NCBI GenBank assembly: GCA_021399445.1 | Contig: JAJTUQ010000001.1 | Location: 6,572,001 to 6,636,000, forward strand | DNA from: Xylogone sp. PMI_703 | Taxonomy: Eukaryota > Ascomycota > Leotiomycetes | Direction of reading: 5' to 3' | Length of the DNA stretch: 64,000 nucleotides | In this document: positions 22,519-33,363 of the stretch, in pieces | Layout of the letters: every line of letters starts with the position of its first letter | How positions within the stretch are numbered: position 1 is the first letter of the stretch | Translations under genes and position numbers: made by a program | Notes under the pieces: generated by a model | The model's database searches: none | The model's input: the letters and a program-made list of their open reading frames with translations, nothing else | What the model was told of the DNA's origin: nothing

Positions 22519-25503
22519 ATGCGACGCGCCTCAGACGACCTCAGCGACCCTGATCGCAACCTAGCCGAGTCCACGGGCTCTGCTGCTGGCATCCCAGAAG
22601 ACCAGGACACAGACATCATCCTCGAAGACGACAGCAGGATATACACGCCCCCGCCTCACATCGTCGCCCGTTTCTACCGGCCCTCTTTCAACAGGCGCAA
22701 GTCCTCAGCTGCCTCCTCCCGTCGCAATTCCATCTCCTCCGTCCACTCCCACCAGTCGCACACGTCGGGCCATATTGGCGGCCCTCAGAGCAGCTACATT
22801 GCTCAGCACCTCCGCCGCGCATCCATCATCGAGAGCCGGAAGGCCAGGCTGGCTGATCGCGCCGCCCATGTGGAGAAAGTCCGTTTGAGGGCCGCACTGG
22901 CCAAGGCTCAGTCCCGGAGTACGAACAACTCGGAGGAAAGAGCATTGGCCGCGCAGCAGGCCCGAGAGAAGAACCTGGCGGAGATTGTGGCTAGTTGTGC
23001 TGAGGAAGTCAAGCGGGCCAAGGCCGTGGCCGAGAGCATGAAGGAGAAGAGAGAGGCAGAAGGAAAGAGGCTTCGGCAGGAAATGGAGGAGAAGCTGGCC
23101 GAAGCCGAGAGGAGGAGAGAAGAATTCCTCCACAGAAGCGCGGGGACGAAGAGAGCGAGATCCACGAGTTCGCCCAGGAAATCTCCATCTCCAACACCAC
23201 GCCAACGACCACCGATTGACGAAGCTACAGCTGCTACCCGTATCCAGGAGCGTTGGAGAATTAGTCGAAGAGCCAAGGCGCTCAAGGAGTTCTCAAATTT
23301 GGGTCTGACGGTAGACCATGTTCGAGAGACGTCTTTTCAAGACGTGGTTGATTTACTTGCCCAGGAGAGAGTACTGATGGCTACGGCTCGTATCCTGAGA
23401 ATATGTGGGCTCAAGGAAGGTGAGAGCGGATCCGTCAATGAGATGACGGCCGTGCGGACTTTTCTGAGCGCTTTTCTTATTCTTGGACATCCTACTCAGG
23501 TATTGAGTAGTAAAGGGGAGAATTCGGAGCAGGAGCAGGTGGGCTCTTTGCCGATGCTACCCCATGATGATCTAGCTAACCCACAGCTGCAGGACCTGGT
23601 AGCGAAAGCTACGGAGCTCCTGATTACCTTTGAACATGTGCTTTCGAGGCTAACTGCAGCAAATAACTACACTGCACCACCAGCGCAGCTGACTACGTTA
23701 TCAGAATCGTATGCGGCCTTCTACAATGCATTCATTGCCTGGAAGGCGCGGGACTCAAGTGCACTCATTGACGTGATGGTTATGCAGTTTGTTGAGCTGG
23801 ATGCTATCTGGCAAACCGTCAAGAACAGCACTGAAGATGCGGTTATGGAATCCTACCGCGACGGAATTAGGGAGAATCAACTCAAGCTCATGGTTAGAAT
23901 TAAGAGGCTTGCAGGCCCTGTACGAGGAAAACAGCTCATTACAAATGCTATCAGAGAAGCTAGGAAGTCTAGGGCTGCAAAGAAGCCTACTGGAGATTCA
24001 CGACCTAGAGCTGCAGAACCAGATGCTACTACTGCTCCTGCCTCCATCTCCACCACATCTCGCCCTGCAGCGGATGATGTATCAGCTGCCACCACGGCGA
24101 TTAGTTCATCACTGGGACATCTGACACCGCCTCCTACACCTCCACGAGGAGCTCGAAAGAGTAGCGCTGACGCATTGCGAGTTGCCAATACTGTCCTCCC
24201 AGATAATAGAAAGATTGTGCATGAGCTTGCTCTAAACAAGGATTACCGCATCGAAAAGGAGGATATTATCAATGAACGAGGCACGATCTTCCAGCTTATC
24301 TTTGAAAGCATGAGAGAAGAGATTCAGCGAGGACAAAGTGATGCCTGGGTTCTTGCTATGGCAGAAAACATTAGAGGAAAGCTCCAATCCTTGCTACGTG
24401 CTGGCAATTCAATGCATACATTAATTGGAGAGGCACTCGATACTAACATCGTGGCAAGAGAACTTGCAGCAGGCACATTTTCGTATGAAAAGTTCTTCTC
24501 TTTCATGGGCTCCATACTTCCTCGACTTTGTGCTCCCGCTCGTGATGAAGAAGTCAAAGACCTCATCGAGAACAAACTACAGCATGGCGATGTGGTTGAT
24601 CGTTTACAAGCATTAATGGGGTTTATTGATACCATGCACCTGGATTACGCAAACTTTTGCCTCCAACAAACGGCACCGGAACTGATTAAACACGGCATAA
24701 CATATGAAATGAAAGTGTTTGCTGAGTGGCTGGAGCAACATGGCAATAATTTGGAAGCAACAACCAAGGCTTGGAAGGAAGCTAAAGATAAAGTTATGGC
24801 CGAGGCTGCGCGTCGTGATCCCGAGAACATCCAGCTTCCAAGAAGCATACCTGGGCCAGATAAGATCTATGCCCAGATGTTGGTTGATGTGTTCCTCTCA
24901 ACCAAGATCGCGGATGTCGACACGGATACCATTCCTGAGACGCTCCAGTTAGATATTCCACGCATTAAGCGCACAAGAGCTGATATTCTTCGTATCGTCA
25001 CTGCGGGTGCCATTATTTTGCAATGCAAGAATCTTCTAAAACGTGATGTGCGTTCGCAGTGGAAGACAGAGGCGTCGCGCATCATATCAGTTCTAGAGAC
25101 TGCCAAGACGATTGAGCAACGCGCCCAAGGCGTCCAGGCTGCTTTGGAATGTGGCCGTAGCATGCCAGTTGCAACGAAGAACCACATTCGCGACCTCGTC
25201 AACCGTATTGTCGCGGCATCAACCACCGCTGAAAACGAGTCTGGCGAGGTTCGAGAGCCGGTCATGAGGTTATTGCTGGTACGTTTGAGAGGTCATGTCT
25301 TAGCGCGCCTAGCGGCCAGCACGACCAAGGAGAAAGTCAAGGCTACGAGTACGGCTAGTGAGAGTCTTGCCTCCCTTGGACTGCCAGAGTTTGTGGGCAA
25401 AGTAGGTAGCATTGTGGAAGAGCTGGGGAAAGTTGGAGCTTTGGACCGCGCGGCTCATGGAGCATGGTACGAACAGATTGCAGGAGGAGACGAACAACAA
25501 TAG
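22519..25503 (+). CDS. SOK1 / T-complex protein 11 (Tcp11) family protein
   Basis: 994 aa, intronless, from the ATG at 22519 (MRRASDDLSD). The N-terminal third is Ser/Arg-rich, then a charged coiled coil (~residues 95-205), then an IQ-like motif (TRIQERWRISRRAK, ~240). The C-terminal two thirds match the Tcp11 domain, including the DYRIEKEDI block and the LDYANFCLQ segment. Yeast Sok1 suppresses loss of cAMP-dependent protein kinase and mammalian TCP11 acts in sperm cAMP signalling, so a role in cAMP/PKA signalling is inferred from the family. The frame stays open 180 codons upstream, including an ATG at about 22069, so a longer N-terminus cannot be excluded; I chose the ATG where Ser/Asp-rich protein-like sequence begins. 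Confidence 0.88.
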   Translation: MRRASDDLSDPDRNLAESTGSAAGIPEDQDTDIILEDDSRIYTPPPHIVARFYRPSFNRRKSSAASSRRNSISSVHSHQSHTSGHIGGPQSSYIAQHLRRASIIESRKARLADRAAHVEKVRLRAALAKAQSRSTNNSEERALAAQQAREKNLAEIVASCAEEVKRAKAVAESMKEKREAEGKRLRQEMEEKLAEAERRREEFLHRSAGTKRARSTSSPRKSPSPTPRQRPPIDEATAATRIQERWRISRRAKALKEFSNLGLTVDHVRETSFQDVVDLLAQERVLMATARILRICGLKEGESGSVNEMTAVRTFLSAFLILGHPTQVLSSKGENSEQEQVGSLPMLPHDDLANPQLQDLVAKATELLITFEHVLSRLTAANNYTAPPAQLTTLSESYAAFYNAFIAWKARDSSALIDVMVMQFVELDAIWQTVKNSTEDAVMESYRDGIRENQLKLMVRIKRLAGPVRGKQLITNAIREARKSRAAKKPTGDSRPRAAEPDATTAPASISTTSRPAADDVSAATTAISSSLGHLTPPPTPPRGARKSSADALRVANTVLPDNRKIVHELALNKDYRIEKEDIINERGTIFQLIFESMREEIQRGQSDAWVLAMAENIRGKLQSLLRAGNSMHTLIGEALDTNIVARELAAGTFSYEKFFSFMGSILPRLCAPARDEEVKDLIENKLQHGDVVDRLQALMGFIDTMHLDYANFCLQQTAPELIKHGITYEMKVFAEWLEQHGNNLEATTKAWKEAKDKVMAEAARRDPENIQLPRSIPGPDKIYAQMLVDVFLSTKIADVDTDTIPETLQLDIPRIKRTRADILRIVTAGAIILQCKNLLKRDVRSQWKTEASRIISVLETAKTIEQRAQGVQAALECGRSMPVATKNHIRDLVNRIVAASTTAENESGEVREPVMRLLLVRLRGHVLARLAASTTKEKVKATSTASESLASLGLPEFVGKVGSIVEELGKVGALDRAAHGAWYEQIAGGDEQQ

Positions 25504-26529
25504 GGGAATTAGTAATCTACTTTCCCATTTTCCCTTATCACTTGGATTTCGCATCGGATTTTTTTCTGGCTTTTGTTCTTTCACTTTCAGGAGAGGCGGC
25601 GTTCGACTCTTTTTTGGGTAGTTGGCTTTTGGGTTCCCGGCTATTGATCCTGTTAGAACTGTCCAACAGAGGATGGGTTGCATATGATACGATTATAAAG
25701 ATGACGTCGGACCCGGACTTGGAATCTTGACAGTGAGTGGATAGAAAGGGGTTACTTATGGCAACATTGGCGTTTGAAGACGGAGGCTGCTTTGCGTTAT
25801 TGCGCATCTTTTTTTATGGTGACAGCGGGACTCGGTCCTTGTGACTGAGTGCCGTCAATGGAAGAAGGCGGTCAAGCCTTCTCCATCATGAGCATTGATT
25901 GATACACTGATTGGACTGTATGCATGCATTTATCGTTGTGCTATCACGCGGGTTTCGATGTCTGCTTATGTGCTTCTGTTTTCGGAGTTTGTTTGGGTGC
26001 GTACATATGGGCCACTATTCGTTTGCATTGGTGTTTTCATAGGGTTCTCTTTCGTTTTGCTCTGGATTTTTATGGGCTTCATGCACGTACACGCACGTAT
26101 ATACGTTACATGTTTTATGGGATTTTGCATGTGTTACTGTGATTAGGCTGGGTTAAGAATTCAGAATACAATACTATTGATATGTAGATGTGTTCAAGTG
26201 AATTGTGCACTGTGGTGGGACCTGTTCGTCCGTAAATATTTCACTCTTTGTTCTTTATCAGAATTTCCTACAGTAGTAGAATCTCAGCTACAGCTGCTGG
26301 TAGATATAACCCGGTACCTTGGTATACTTCACATTAGCGTTACCTAGATCGGAATAATGGAAGTGAATACAGCCCCGGTAGTCGATCGGTCCCTGGCATA
26401 GAAAAAGCGGGACTCAGCCTTGGCATATATCACCTTTCTACATCACGCCTTCGCAACCTTACTTGCCACTTGTGAATCCATCTCGTGGTTGGGGTTCTTA
26501 ATTACTCATTTGTCCATCCCCATGGCAGA
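25504..26529. other. Intergenic, 3' region of SOK1-like gene
   Basis: About 1 kb with no supported gene. Weak frames around 25464-26146 are T-rich and look like chance hydrophobic ORFs. The right end should contain the promoter of the small membrane protein. Confidence 0.55.
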
Positions 26530-26946
26530 ATGGGCATCCCTTATTCCAAGCAAATCAACCTTGCTTTTGACCAAGTGACGCCGCTCGTAGCGCACGGCTT
26601 CCAGGTGCTGAAAACCACCAGGAACATCACCTTCCTGCTAGCCGCGATCCAGGTTCTGACGGCCGTCTGCCTCGGCCTTATCTTGGTCGCCCTACTCGGC
26701 CTGCTAATCACCGTGAGCCCGGACCTGGAGGACGAACGGAGGGCGCTGGTTACGCCAGTCGTCAAGTGGCTGGCTGCGATCGTACTGGAGCATGGCGTCT
26801 GGGTAAAAGTCTATGTGAGGGTTGTGGCAGTTGGTGTGACAATCGGGACAGCGGCAGCGCTGTATGTTACAAGGGAGAGGGAGAAGGTCGAGATCTCGGT
26901 GGAAGGTGCTGGGCAAGACGTGGAGGGTGATGAGGCCCCTTCGTAA
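26530..26946 (+). CDS. Small conserved fungal membrane protein of unknown function
   Basis: 138 aa from the ATG at 26530 (MGIPYSKQINLAFDQV). The upstream open frame has no other in-frame ATG. A hydrophobic segment spans about residues 35-62 (AAIQVLTAVCLGLILVAL core), and a second weaker one lies near 95-118; the tail is acidic. The N-terminal block through LVTPVVKWL looks like a recurrent ascomycete protein of similar length, remembered as uncharacterised. Likely membrane-anchored. No function is proposed. Confidence 0.72.
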   Translation: MGIPYSKQINLAFDQVTPLVAHGFQVLKTTRNITFLLAAIQVLTAVCLGLILVALLGLLITVSPDLEDERRALVTPVVKWLAAIVLEHGVWVKVYVRVVAVGVTIGTAAALYVTREREKVEISVEGAGQDVEGDEAPS

Positions 26947-27311
26947 TCAGACGTCACTTTAACGTCTGGCAGATTTAATACTCAGGTTATTTTATGGCAG
27001 GCCCATACACCTGCACCACTCTCAACAATTGAATATTTCATGGGAATGAAATATAATTCAAAGAAAAATAATCTAATCAAACGTCGTCTCTAATATATCT
27101 TGTTCTTGAGCAAAAAGAGTACACGGATTTAGTGAATTTAGGTAGTGAATATATATATAGCTAATAATAATTTGATTGTTACTACCTTGTCAGGTACGAG
27201 TCAATTTCTAGATCTATAAATCTTCTAGCTACAAGCTTCTGAGGACATCAAACCCTTCTACAACTTTTCTTTTCCAAACTGGGAGACTTTCCTTCCTGTT
27301 CCTTTAAAACT
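26947..27311. other. Intergenic, AT-rich
   Basis: 365 bp, strongly AT-rich, with a TATATATATA-type run near 27149-27161. It would serve as the 5' region of the HNH-like locus. No gene. Confidence 0.6.
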
Positions 27312-28500
27312 ATGCCTTTCGATATAGAGAAGGGTCTCGATATGGCTTCAGCAGTAGCCAAGGCCCAGGATCCACCACTGACTTATCCGGCAATCCCAAT
27401 TGCGCCTTCTGATCTTGGAACGAGAGGAAATATTCTGTTTCGTCATCCCGCTTATGAACCTCCTACCAACATTCTTCTATATCTACCAAGAACTGATCGT
27501 ATGGCAAATACAAATTTATATGGAATACACCATGAAACCGCACTGGTCGCTTGTCAGATAATTGCAAATAATGAATTCAATGGCCTTTTTCAGAGGATCA
27601 GCAAGGCCTGCAGCGGGTTACGGCCTCTCAAGATGAGATATTGACCAAGAATGAGTATTACTTTATCGTGGGAGATTCAGGAAGTATATAACTACATTAT
27701 TGTTTGAATTTATACGGAGTACTTCGTCTTACTAACTCAACTCTCTAGATAAATATCCCATAGTGCCTGGTTTCCAGGAGTTGGAATTCCCACACGGCCG
27801 GATTCCGGATACTTGGCCTGACATACCCGCCAATATCCACTACGCACCACACCGTTGTGGTGTGTCCAACTGGTCTATCTGCATCGAGTAGGGCCACTTG
27901 GTTCCAAAAGAAGAGTTTCATTGGAATTCTCGGAACGTGATGGCTATCTATTCAGCTGGCTGCGATATCACAAGTGCAGAGAACATTATACCCCTTGACC
28001 CAACAATCCACAAGGCGTTCGACAAGAGAATGTTCGCTATTGTCCCTAAAAGGGCAACAGAGGATTCCCCGGCACAGTATGTTACCCACGTACTGAGAGC
28101 TGATGCCGAGGAGCTTTGGCCCGACTATCATAACGTCGCAGTGCAGAATTTAAACGTTCGTTCCCGTCCGTATTCGTTTGGACGTTTTGCGTGGGCTATT
28201 CTTCAGTTGGTAAAACCATTTATTACAGCTCGTGTTGCTCGGAAGGTTGTTCAAGTGAATATTACAGACGATGAGGTAGAGTACCATGTGAAGTCGGTAG
28301 ACGCAAAAACACTTTTTAACAAGTACGGTAGTAAAAGTTCTATTTTAACAAGCAATTCACCAAGTAGTGGGACAATGAGTGCTGGTGAGTTAGAGGAAGT
28401 ATCTGATGATGAAGAATTTTCGGAAATGTCTGTTGATTCTGGTGATAGTATGACAGAGATGTCTGATGAGGCTAGTCTACCAGATCTACAAGATTTCTAA
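27312..28500 (+). pseudogene. Broken HNH-endonuclease-like fungal gene
   Basis: The ATG at 27312 opens a frame that stops at ~27644. The continuing protein-like sequence (QRVTASQDEIL, EYYFIVGDSG) lies in another frame from about 27587, at a run of five T, consistent with a one-base change. A normal intron follows at 27684-27748 (GTATAT donor, TACTAAC branch, CTCTCTAG acceptor). An in-frame TAG at 27889-27891 then interrupts the sequence just before HLVPKEEFHW. The remainder to 28500 has the pattern of the fungal HNH family: HLVP, a later N-I-I-P-L-D, then IHKAFDKRMFAIVPK, and an acidic Ser-rich tail. Two independent lesions plus an intact intron indicate recent decay. Family members are often strain-variable; their role is unclear. 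Confidence 0.75.
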
Positions 28501-28919
28501 AATAGGGCTAGTAGACCCTTTATATTCTTATTTATCGAACGAATTTACCATCACTTTACCATCGCCTTGTGTTATTAGGAATCATTTGACTCGTAAGTAT
28601 ATAACGATATATTTATGTAAATCGCCTCTAATCCTTGGTTTTCTCTGTAATCCCCAACTATGGCCACATATGTATATGTTGTCTGTTAGTGATGAGCCAT
28701 GGGCCCTGTTCTACCAGGTGCAGGAATGAATCTGGCAGATTATCTGCCCTGCCTTCGCCCTCGACGAGGTAATGTAAGTAATGCTCACCCACATCGCCGG
28801 CCTCGGTCACTGACTAAGAAGCCTTCCCGTTCGAACAGCGTTGCATAACGAGACAGGAATGCATAGCCTCCACCGGTAAAACTATCAATCTTACCAATCT
28901 GCTGCCAGGAGCATCATGA

Positions 28920-29886
28920 GCTAACTTTGCGTGGCAATGCTTGGATGACCCAAATAGCTTTCTCATTCCACAACTCAATTGCCCCATAGACCGATGAGAT
29001 AGTGCCTTAGCTACAGTGGGCTAGACCATTGCTACCTCTATTGCCTTTCTCATTCCACAGCTCAACTGCCGTATTCCAGAACTATTTTAGGTCTTGTACG
29101 TCAGTCTCTTCACCAGATACCTCCGTCACATTATCGCCAAAGTAAATAGTCATCTTTGGAAACTCCTCACTGGAACCTGGTACTTCCACAACCTCATTAG
29201 TTGCACTTGCTGCACCGCTCGATGGCGTCTTCCTTTTCTTGGGCGTTACGCCTTTCAAACTCCACCACAGTAGCGGTTGAATAGTTGCGTTCCACTGATT
29301 TCCTTTGCCTTATACATTTCTGCCAGTGATACTCACTTGAACTACCTGTCTGCCCACACCACTGACGACGACATTCTTTACCTGAGCAAAGGCTACTTAT
29401 GCAAAACGTGCAAATAGATACTGACAGGAACAGATGTTCACGATAGTGTTGCGATAATCCGGCATAAACGCTGCCTTCAAAATCGTGCGCCTTTTTTGGC
29501 ATATATCTCACTCTGGCTTTGCTTTTGTTGTTGTTAGTGATCCGCTGCGAGTACGACTTGAGATGCGTTCAATTTTAATCTTCCCGCAACGGCGTATTAG
29601 CCGTTTTACCTGTTCAAAGGCCGTACCGTCCTGGCTTAGGATCACCACGGGCAGCCATACTAAGCTCAACGGCCCGGTTTATGGTTTGATGAGCTTTGCT
29701 TACATCCTGCATAGGATCGTTATGATCCAGCTCGACCTTGGCAGGCTCTAAGCATTTTAGTGCTGTTTCGATGGTCGTCATGGTGCTCTGATTCGAAATC
29801 GGCGATTTAGAGATCGATTGTGGTAATGTTGGGTGTCGAATCGGAGGCTGTGATGAAGAGGTCGGTAGAAGATAGAAGGAAGGCAT
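28920..29886 (-). pseudogene. Decayed ORF, possibly transposon-derived
   Basis: Two minus-strand open segments (29886-29614 and 29511-29197) plus further coding-like sequence down to ~28920 read as pieces of one protein interrupted by stops and frame changes. The 29511-29197 piece is rich in Cys, Arg, Gln and Glu with a Cys-x8-Cys-type cluster followed by His and Cys (ECRRQWCG ... YHWQKC), reminiscent of zinc-binding tails on DNA-binding or transposase proteins. The 3' part twice encodes a similar block around ELWNEK. I cannot name the family. No terminal repeats or target-site duplications were found. Confidence 0.35.
28958..29070. repeat. Direct repeat, 26 bp, two copies 87 bp apart
   Basis: The copies at 28958-28983 and 29045-29070 differ only by one A/G and one T/C transition. 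On the minus strand both encode ELWNEK, so the repeat is inside decayed coding-like sequence. Confidence 0.8.
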
Positions 29887-31437
29887 ATCATGTACCTCGA
29901 TATCCTTAAGCGTCTTTAGAAACTAACGTAACTGCAGTTTTGATCCAGCTAGGCCTATGTATACTGCCTATACTTAGGTATATCAGAGGATGCCACTCCT
30001 TGAATTTGTTTCTGGGAACCGCTTCCCCTGGTTCGTATAGAGATTTTGATTCCTCCGAACTTATGTTGTGCTCGAAGTGGCAGAATAGGAATTTGATCGT
30101 ATGTGGGAATTTCCACTCCCGAAACTAGGCACTATGGGATATTTACCTCGAGAAAATGGAGTTAAATACTTCCTTGATCTCTCACAATGAAGTAGTATTC
30201 ATCCTCAATTGATTCCTGATTGCATATAGCGCCTTCCTTCCTTTAAGCTCGGCTTTCAATGACATATGTGAAGGCTAAAGATCGGACTTCCTCCTCTAGT
30301 CTCGATGATTTTGTATGGTATATGGAAGCCTTTGTTCCTGTTTGTTGTGTAGGAGAGAGGGAAGGAGAGGAGTATGTGGACGAATTTATAGGCGCCCAGG
30401 GAAACTAGAGTCTGTAGTGAATGATGCCTGTGATATTGAATTGAGATTCTTCTTCATGTATTTTACAGATATCAATATGTACAGGTGAATATGAGATATT
30501 CTATGCTCAAGCCCACAACCCACATTTCCAAACGTACTATTATCCAAAATGTGAAAGTTCTGTTATCACAACCAATGTTAGATTGTAACAGAAATTATGA
30601 AAAACCAGAGATTCATATGCTATTTGCAGGATGCTATATACATGATCACGACGAGGGTATTTTAAAAGTTGAAAATCATGGAAATTTGACAACGACAAAT
30701 GATTTGGTGACAACTGTTCGGTCTGGAAACGATCCATAAAGCCAGCCTAAGAACTGCAGTCCGTAAGTCTGAGACGAGAATCACTGTAGTACTCGGACGG
30801 TCCTTGAGATCGAAGAGAGCTGGTTCCGTTGTGGAAGCCATTTCGAGATTCACCCCCTTTCCAGAGAATAGGGGAAGAGTCTCAATGTGTATTCACTAAG
30901 TAACACCACGAATTTTGTACATTGTAGTCAGTGAATCTACGAATCTATTAGTTGACTATGAATGTAATAGACATCAACGTTACATCAAGGACTAGATTGT
31001 AGAACCCGATATCCTAAGTCTGGAGCAGCATTTTCAATCTGTGCTCCGCGTTTTAATTGGACTGAAACAAGATTCTCAGAGTTTTTCACTAGTGGAGAGA
31101 AATAAATACACTCATGAGAAAGTAAATTACGCAAAAGCCGAGATAAAAGATCTAATTATCACACATCACACTATCTTCCACTGTCTCCTACTAACTATTT
31201 GATGTGAAAAGACATCTCTTCCCCCCTCAAAGAAGCAAAGAATGAAAAGAATGAAAAAAATTAAAAAAAAAATTAAAAAAATTGAAGAGATAAAAAGAGA
31301 TGAACATCTCTCATGACAAAAAAGTTCGGCGCTATACAAGCTATAGGAAGCTTGTATGCCTACATCTTCCCTAATATCTCAGTGTTCTTTGTGAAGTTCA
31401 CTATTAGGATTGGCCCCTACATTACATTCCGTGCTCT

Positions 31438-31491
31438 GCAAGACCTGACCCCTCTTGCTCTAACCACTCTGGCAGAGGGGTCAGGTCTTGC
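31438..31491. repeat. Perfect inverted repeat, 18-bp arms, 18-nt spacer
   Basis: The arm at 31438-31455 (GCAAGACCTGACCCCTCT) has its exact reverse complement at 31474-31491. The interval is intergenic and AT-rich, while the arms are GC-rich, so the hairpin stands out from its surroundings. Confidence 0.92.
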
Positions 31492-32153
31492 CCGCCCACA
31501 GTGTAGTGCTTCCTTATTTGGGGTTATAACTTACGCACGTGTTTAGTATTCTGTGAATAAACTGAGAGAATATTCGTTCCAGACATGCTTATATGTATAT
31601 GCTCTTATAGATATAGTTAATCTTTGGATAGATTTCTTATATATTCCAGGACTCATAACCTTGTGAAGGGGATTCTTCCCCTTTACTTTTTGTTCCCTAC
31701 TTTCTAATACACAATGCACTTGATTACTTGCATGCCAAACTCAGCGCTGAAATGCTAGTTCCCAGCGATAGGGCCGTTTATCTTTTGACAAACGCACAGA
31801 GAATGGAAGCACAAGTTTCTAGAAAAGGCAACATTCAGATATAGAACTGAGCAAATGGGGCTATCCCATATTACACTCAAAGGACACCAACCCTACTATA
31901 AAAATAACTTCATAACTTTATCTCACTTTAGACAAAATCTCAACAGCCTAGATGTTAATCACCTCCCTCCTCTCTATTTCTCGTCACGCCTCCTTATCAA
32001 GTTTCCACCTCCTCAACTATCTATATCAGGAAGAAAAATATAAACAGTAATAACCCCTTTATTTCACCTGTCTTCTCAAAATTGACTAAAATCAGCCTTC
32101 TGCCACTTTTTACATTTATAAACCAGCTCTAAAAACCCACACAAATACCGATA

Positions 32154-32747
32154 ATGTCCGATACACTCCCGCTACCACTCAACACCCACCCGCGCCACCT
32201 CCAACAACAAGTCCTAGGCGAGCACCACCATTGTCACTGTCATCACCACGAGCAAGGCATCCAGGTTGACGTTCAAACCCAGACCCAGGAGCAGCAGGAC
32301 GAGGAAAACCAGCGAGAAGGGGACGAACACGAGGTTCTACATTACCTGCAAACGATATACACCCTGTGTACTTTCCTCTTCAAGATCTACGCGTTTCATA
32401 CTCTCTTGTCGACGCTAGAATCGGTGCTCACGTTTCCAATTTCGGGGATTGCTAATGCCGTTGTTGGTGGGATTGGGATTGGTGGTGTGTTGGGGTTTGG
32501 TGATAGTGGTAGGAACGGTAGTGGCGATGAGTATGTTGGTAGTGCTGGAGTTGGTGAGTGTAGGGGTGGTGGGCTGGGGAAGGATGGCTTTGTGGTTGGA
32601 ATCTTGGTTGTGATCTTGATATTGCAGATTGGGATTCTTGTGGCTGTTGTTGATATGAGGAGGGAGGTTGGGAGTTTGAGAGCGCAGGATGAGGATGGGG
32701 TGGAAAGGGAAGAGGGGGAGAAAGAAGAGGATGTGAGTGGGTGGTAG
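32154..32747 (+). CDS. Hypothetical His-rich membrane protein
   Basis: 197 aa, single exon. The N-terminus is Pro/Gln/Glu-rich with a His/Cys cluster (EHHHCHCHHHE, ~residues 23-33) that could bind metal. A hydrophobic, aromatic segment (~63-85), a Gly-rich stretch (~95-135) and a strong transmembrane segment (FVVGILVVILILQIGILVAV core, ~146-167) follow, ending in an acidic, Glu-rich tail. No family recognised. The opposite strand is also open over much of its length, an effect of low-complexity composition, so reality as a gene is probable rather than certain. Confidence 0.55.
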   Translation: MSDTLPLPLNTHPRHLQQQVLGEHHHCHCHHHEQGIQVDVQTQTQEQQDEENQREGDEHEVLHYLQTIYTLCTFLFKIYAFHTLLSTLESVLTFPISGIANAVVGGIGIGGVLGFGDSGRNGSGDEYVGSAGVGECRGGGLGKDGFVVGILVVILILQIGILVAVVDMRREVGSLRAQDEDGVEREEGEKEEDVSGW

Positions 32748-33363
32748 AGCATAGTGGTTCTTTAGGCCAAGTAGAATTTGGTCGAGGATCGTTCATTTCT
32801 GATAAAGAAACCGGAGTATAGACTTGCTTTTTGGGATGGCAGCGGTTTTCCAATATAAAATGGACGGGCATATTGAGTGCTCGCGAGTAAGCAAGAATAT
32901 CAAAGACAAAGTAACGTATGCAACTCTATTAATTGGAAAAGCTTCTGCAATTCGGATATACTAATGTGACTACTACAAGTAGTTTCGGTCATAACTCGTT
33001 AAAATAATCGTGAAAGAGGTACAAACATTACGTCAAGCCTGAACCCCCGATACATCTGATCCAGCAGATGCTGAGCTATCGTCCCGACATAGCTCGCCGA
33101 AACATACCATCATAATACATGCAGCGATGAAGCAAAAAGGTAATAAGGTCGTGAGATAATGAGACAAGGGCATAACAGATAAGAAAATTTGAGGGTATCA
33201 TGATTCCGTAGTGAATGCTGATGCGCTGGGAATAATCGACATAAACGCTTCATCGTTCGGAGGTATACCTAGCCAACCAATGAGTAAGTATCATGCCAAA
33301 GGATGAACAAAGACTGTATAGAGTGGGGATTGACTTACAGTGATATGCGTCCAATTGGACATG
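32748..33363. other. Intergenic between convergent genes
   Basis: 616 bp, no gene seen. It should contain the 3' ends of both flanking genes. A GTAAG-bearing stretch near 33340 could mean a 3'-UTR intron of the leftward gene, but nothing further supports this. Confidence 0.5.

Larger units (their letters stand above)
28501..32153. other. Gene-poor accessory stretch
   Basis: About 3.6 kb with no intact gene. It contains decayed coding-like sequence on the minus strand (28920-29886), a near-perfect 26-bp direct repeat (28958-28983 and 29045-29070), an A-rich tract at about 31250-31300, and an 18-bp perfect inverted repeat at 31438-31491. Composition is otherwise AT-rich. The last ~250 bp is the presumed promoter of the next gene. 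Confidence 0.55.

Noticed and set aside
22705..25265. Long antisense frames within the SOK1-like gene
   Set aside because: These mirror the codon structure of the real gene and have no independent features.
32396..32871. Antisense frames opposite the His-rich membrane protein, Ser/Pro/Thr- or Gln/His-rich
   Set aside because: Low-complexity complement of Gly/Val/Glu-rich codons; the plus-strand frame has the better start and hydrophobic segments.
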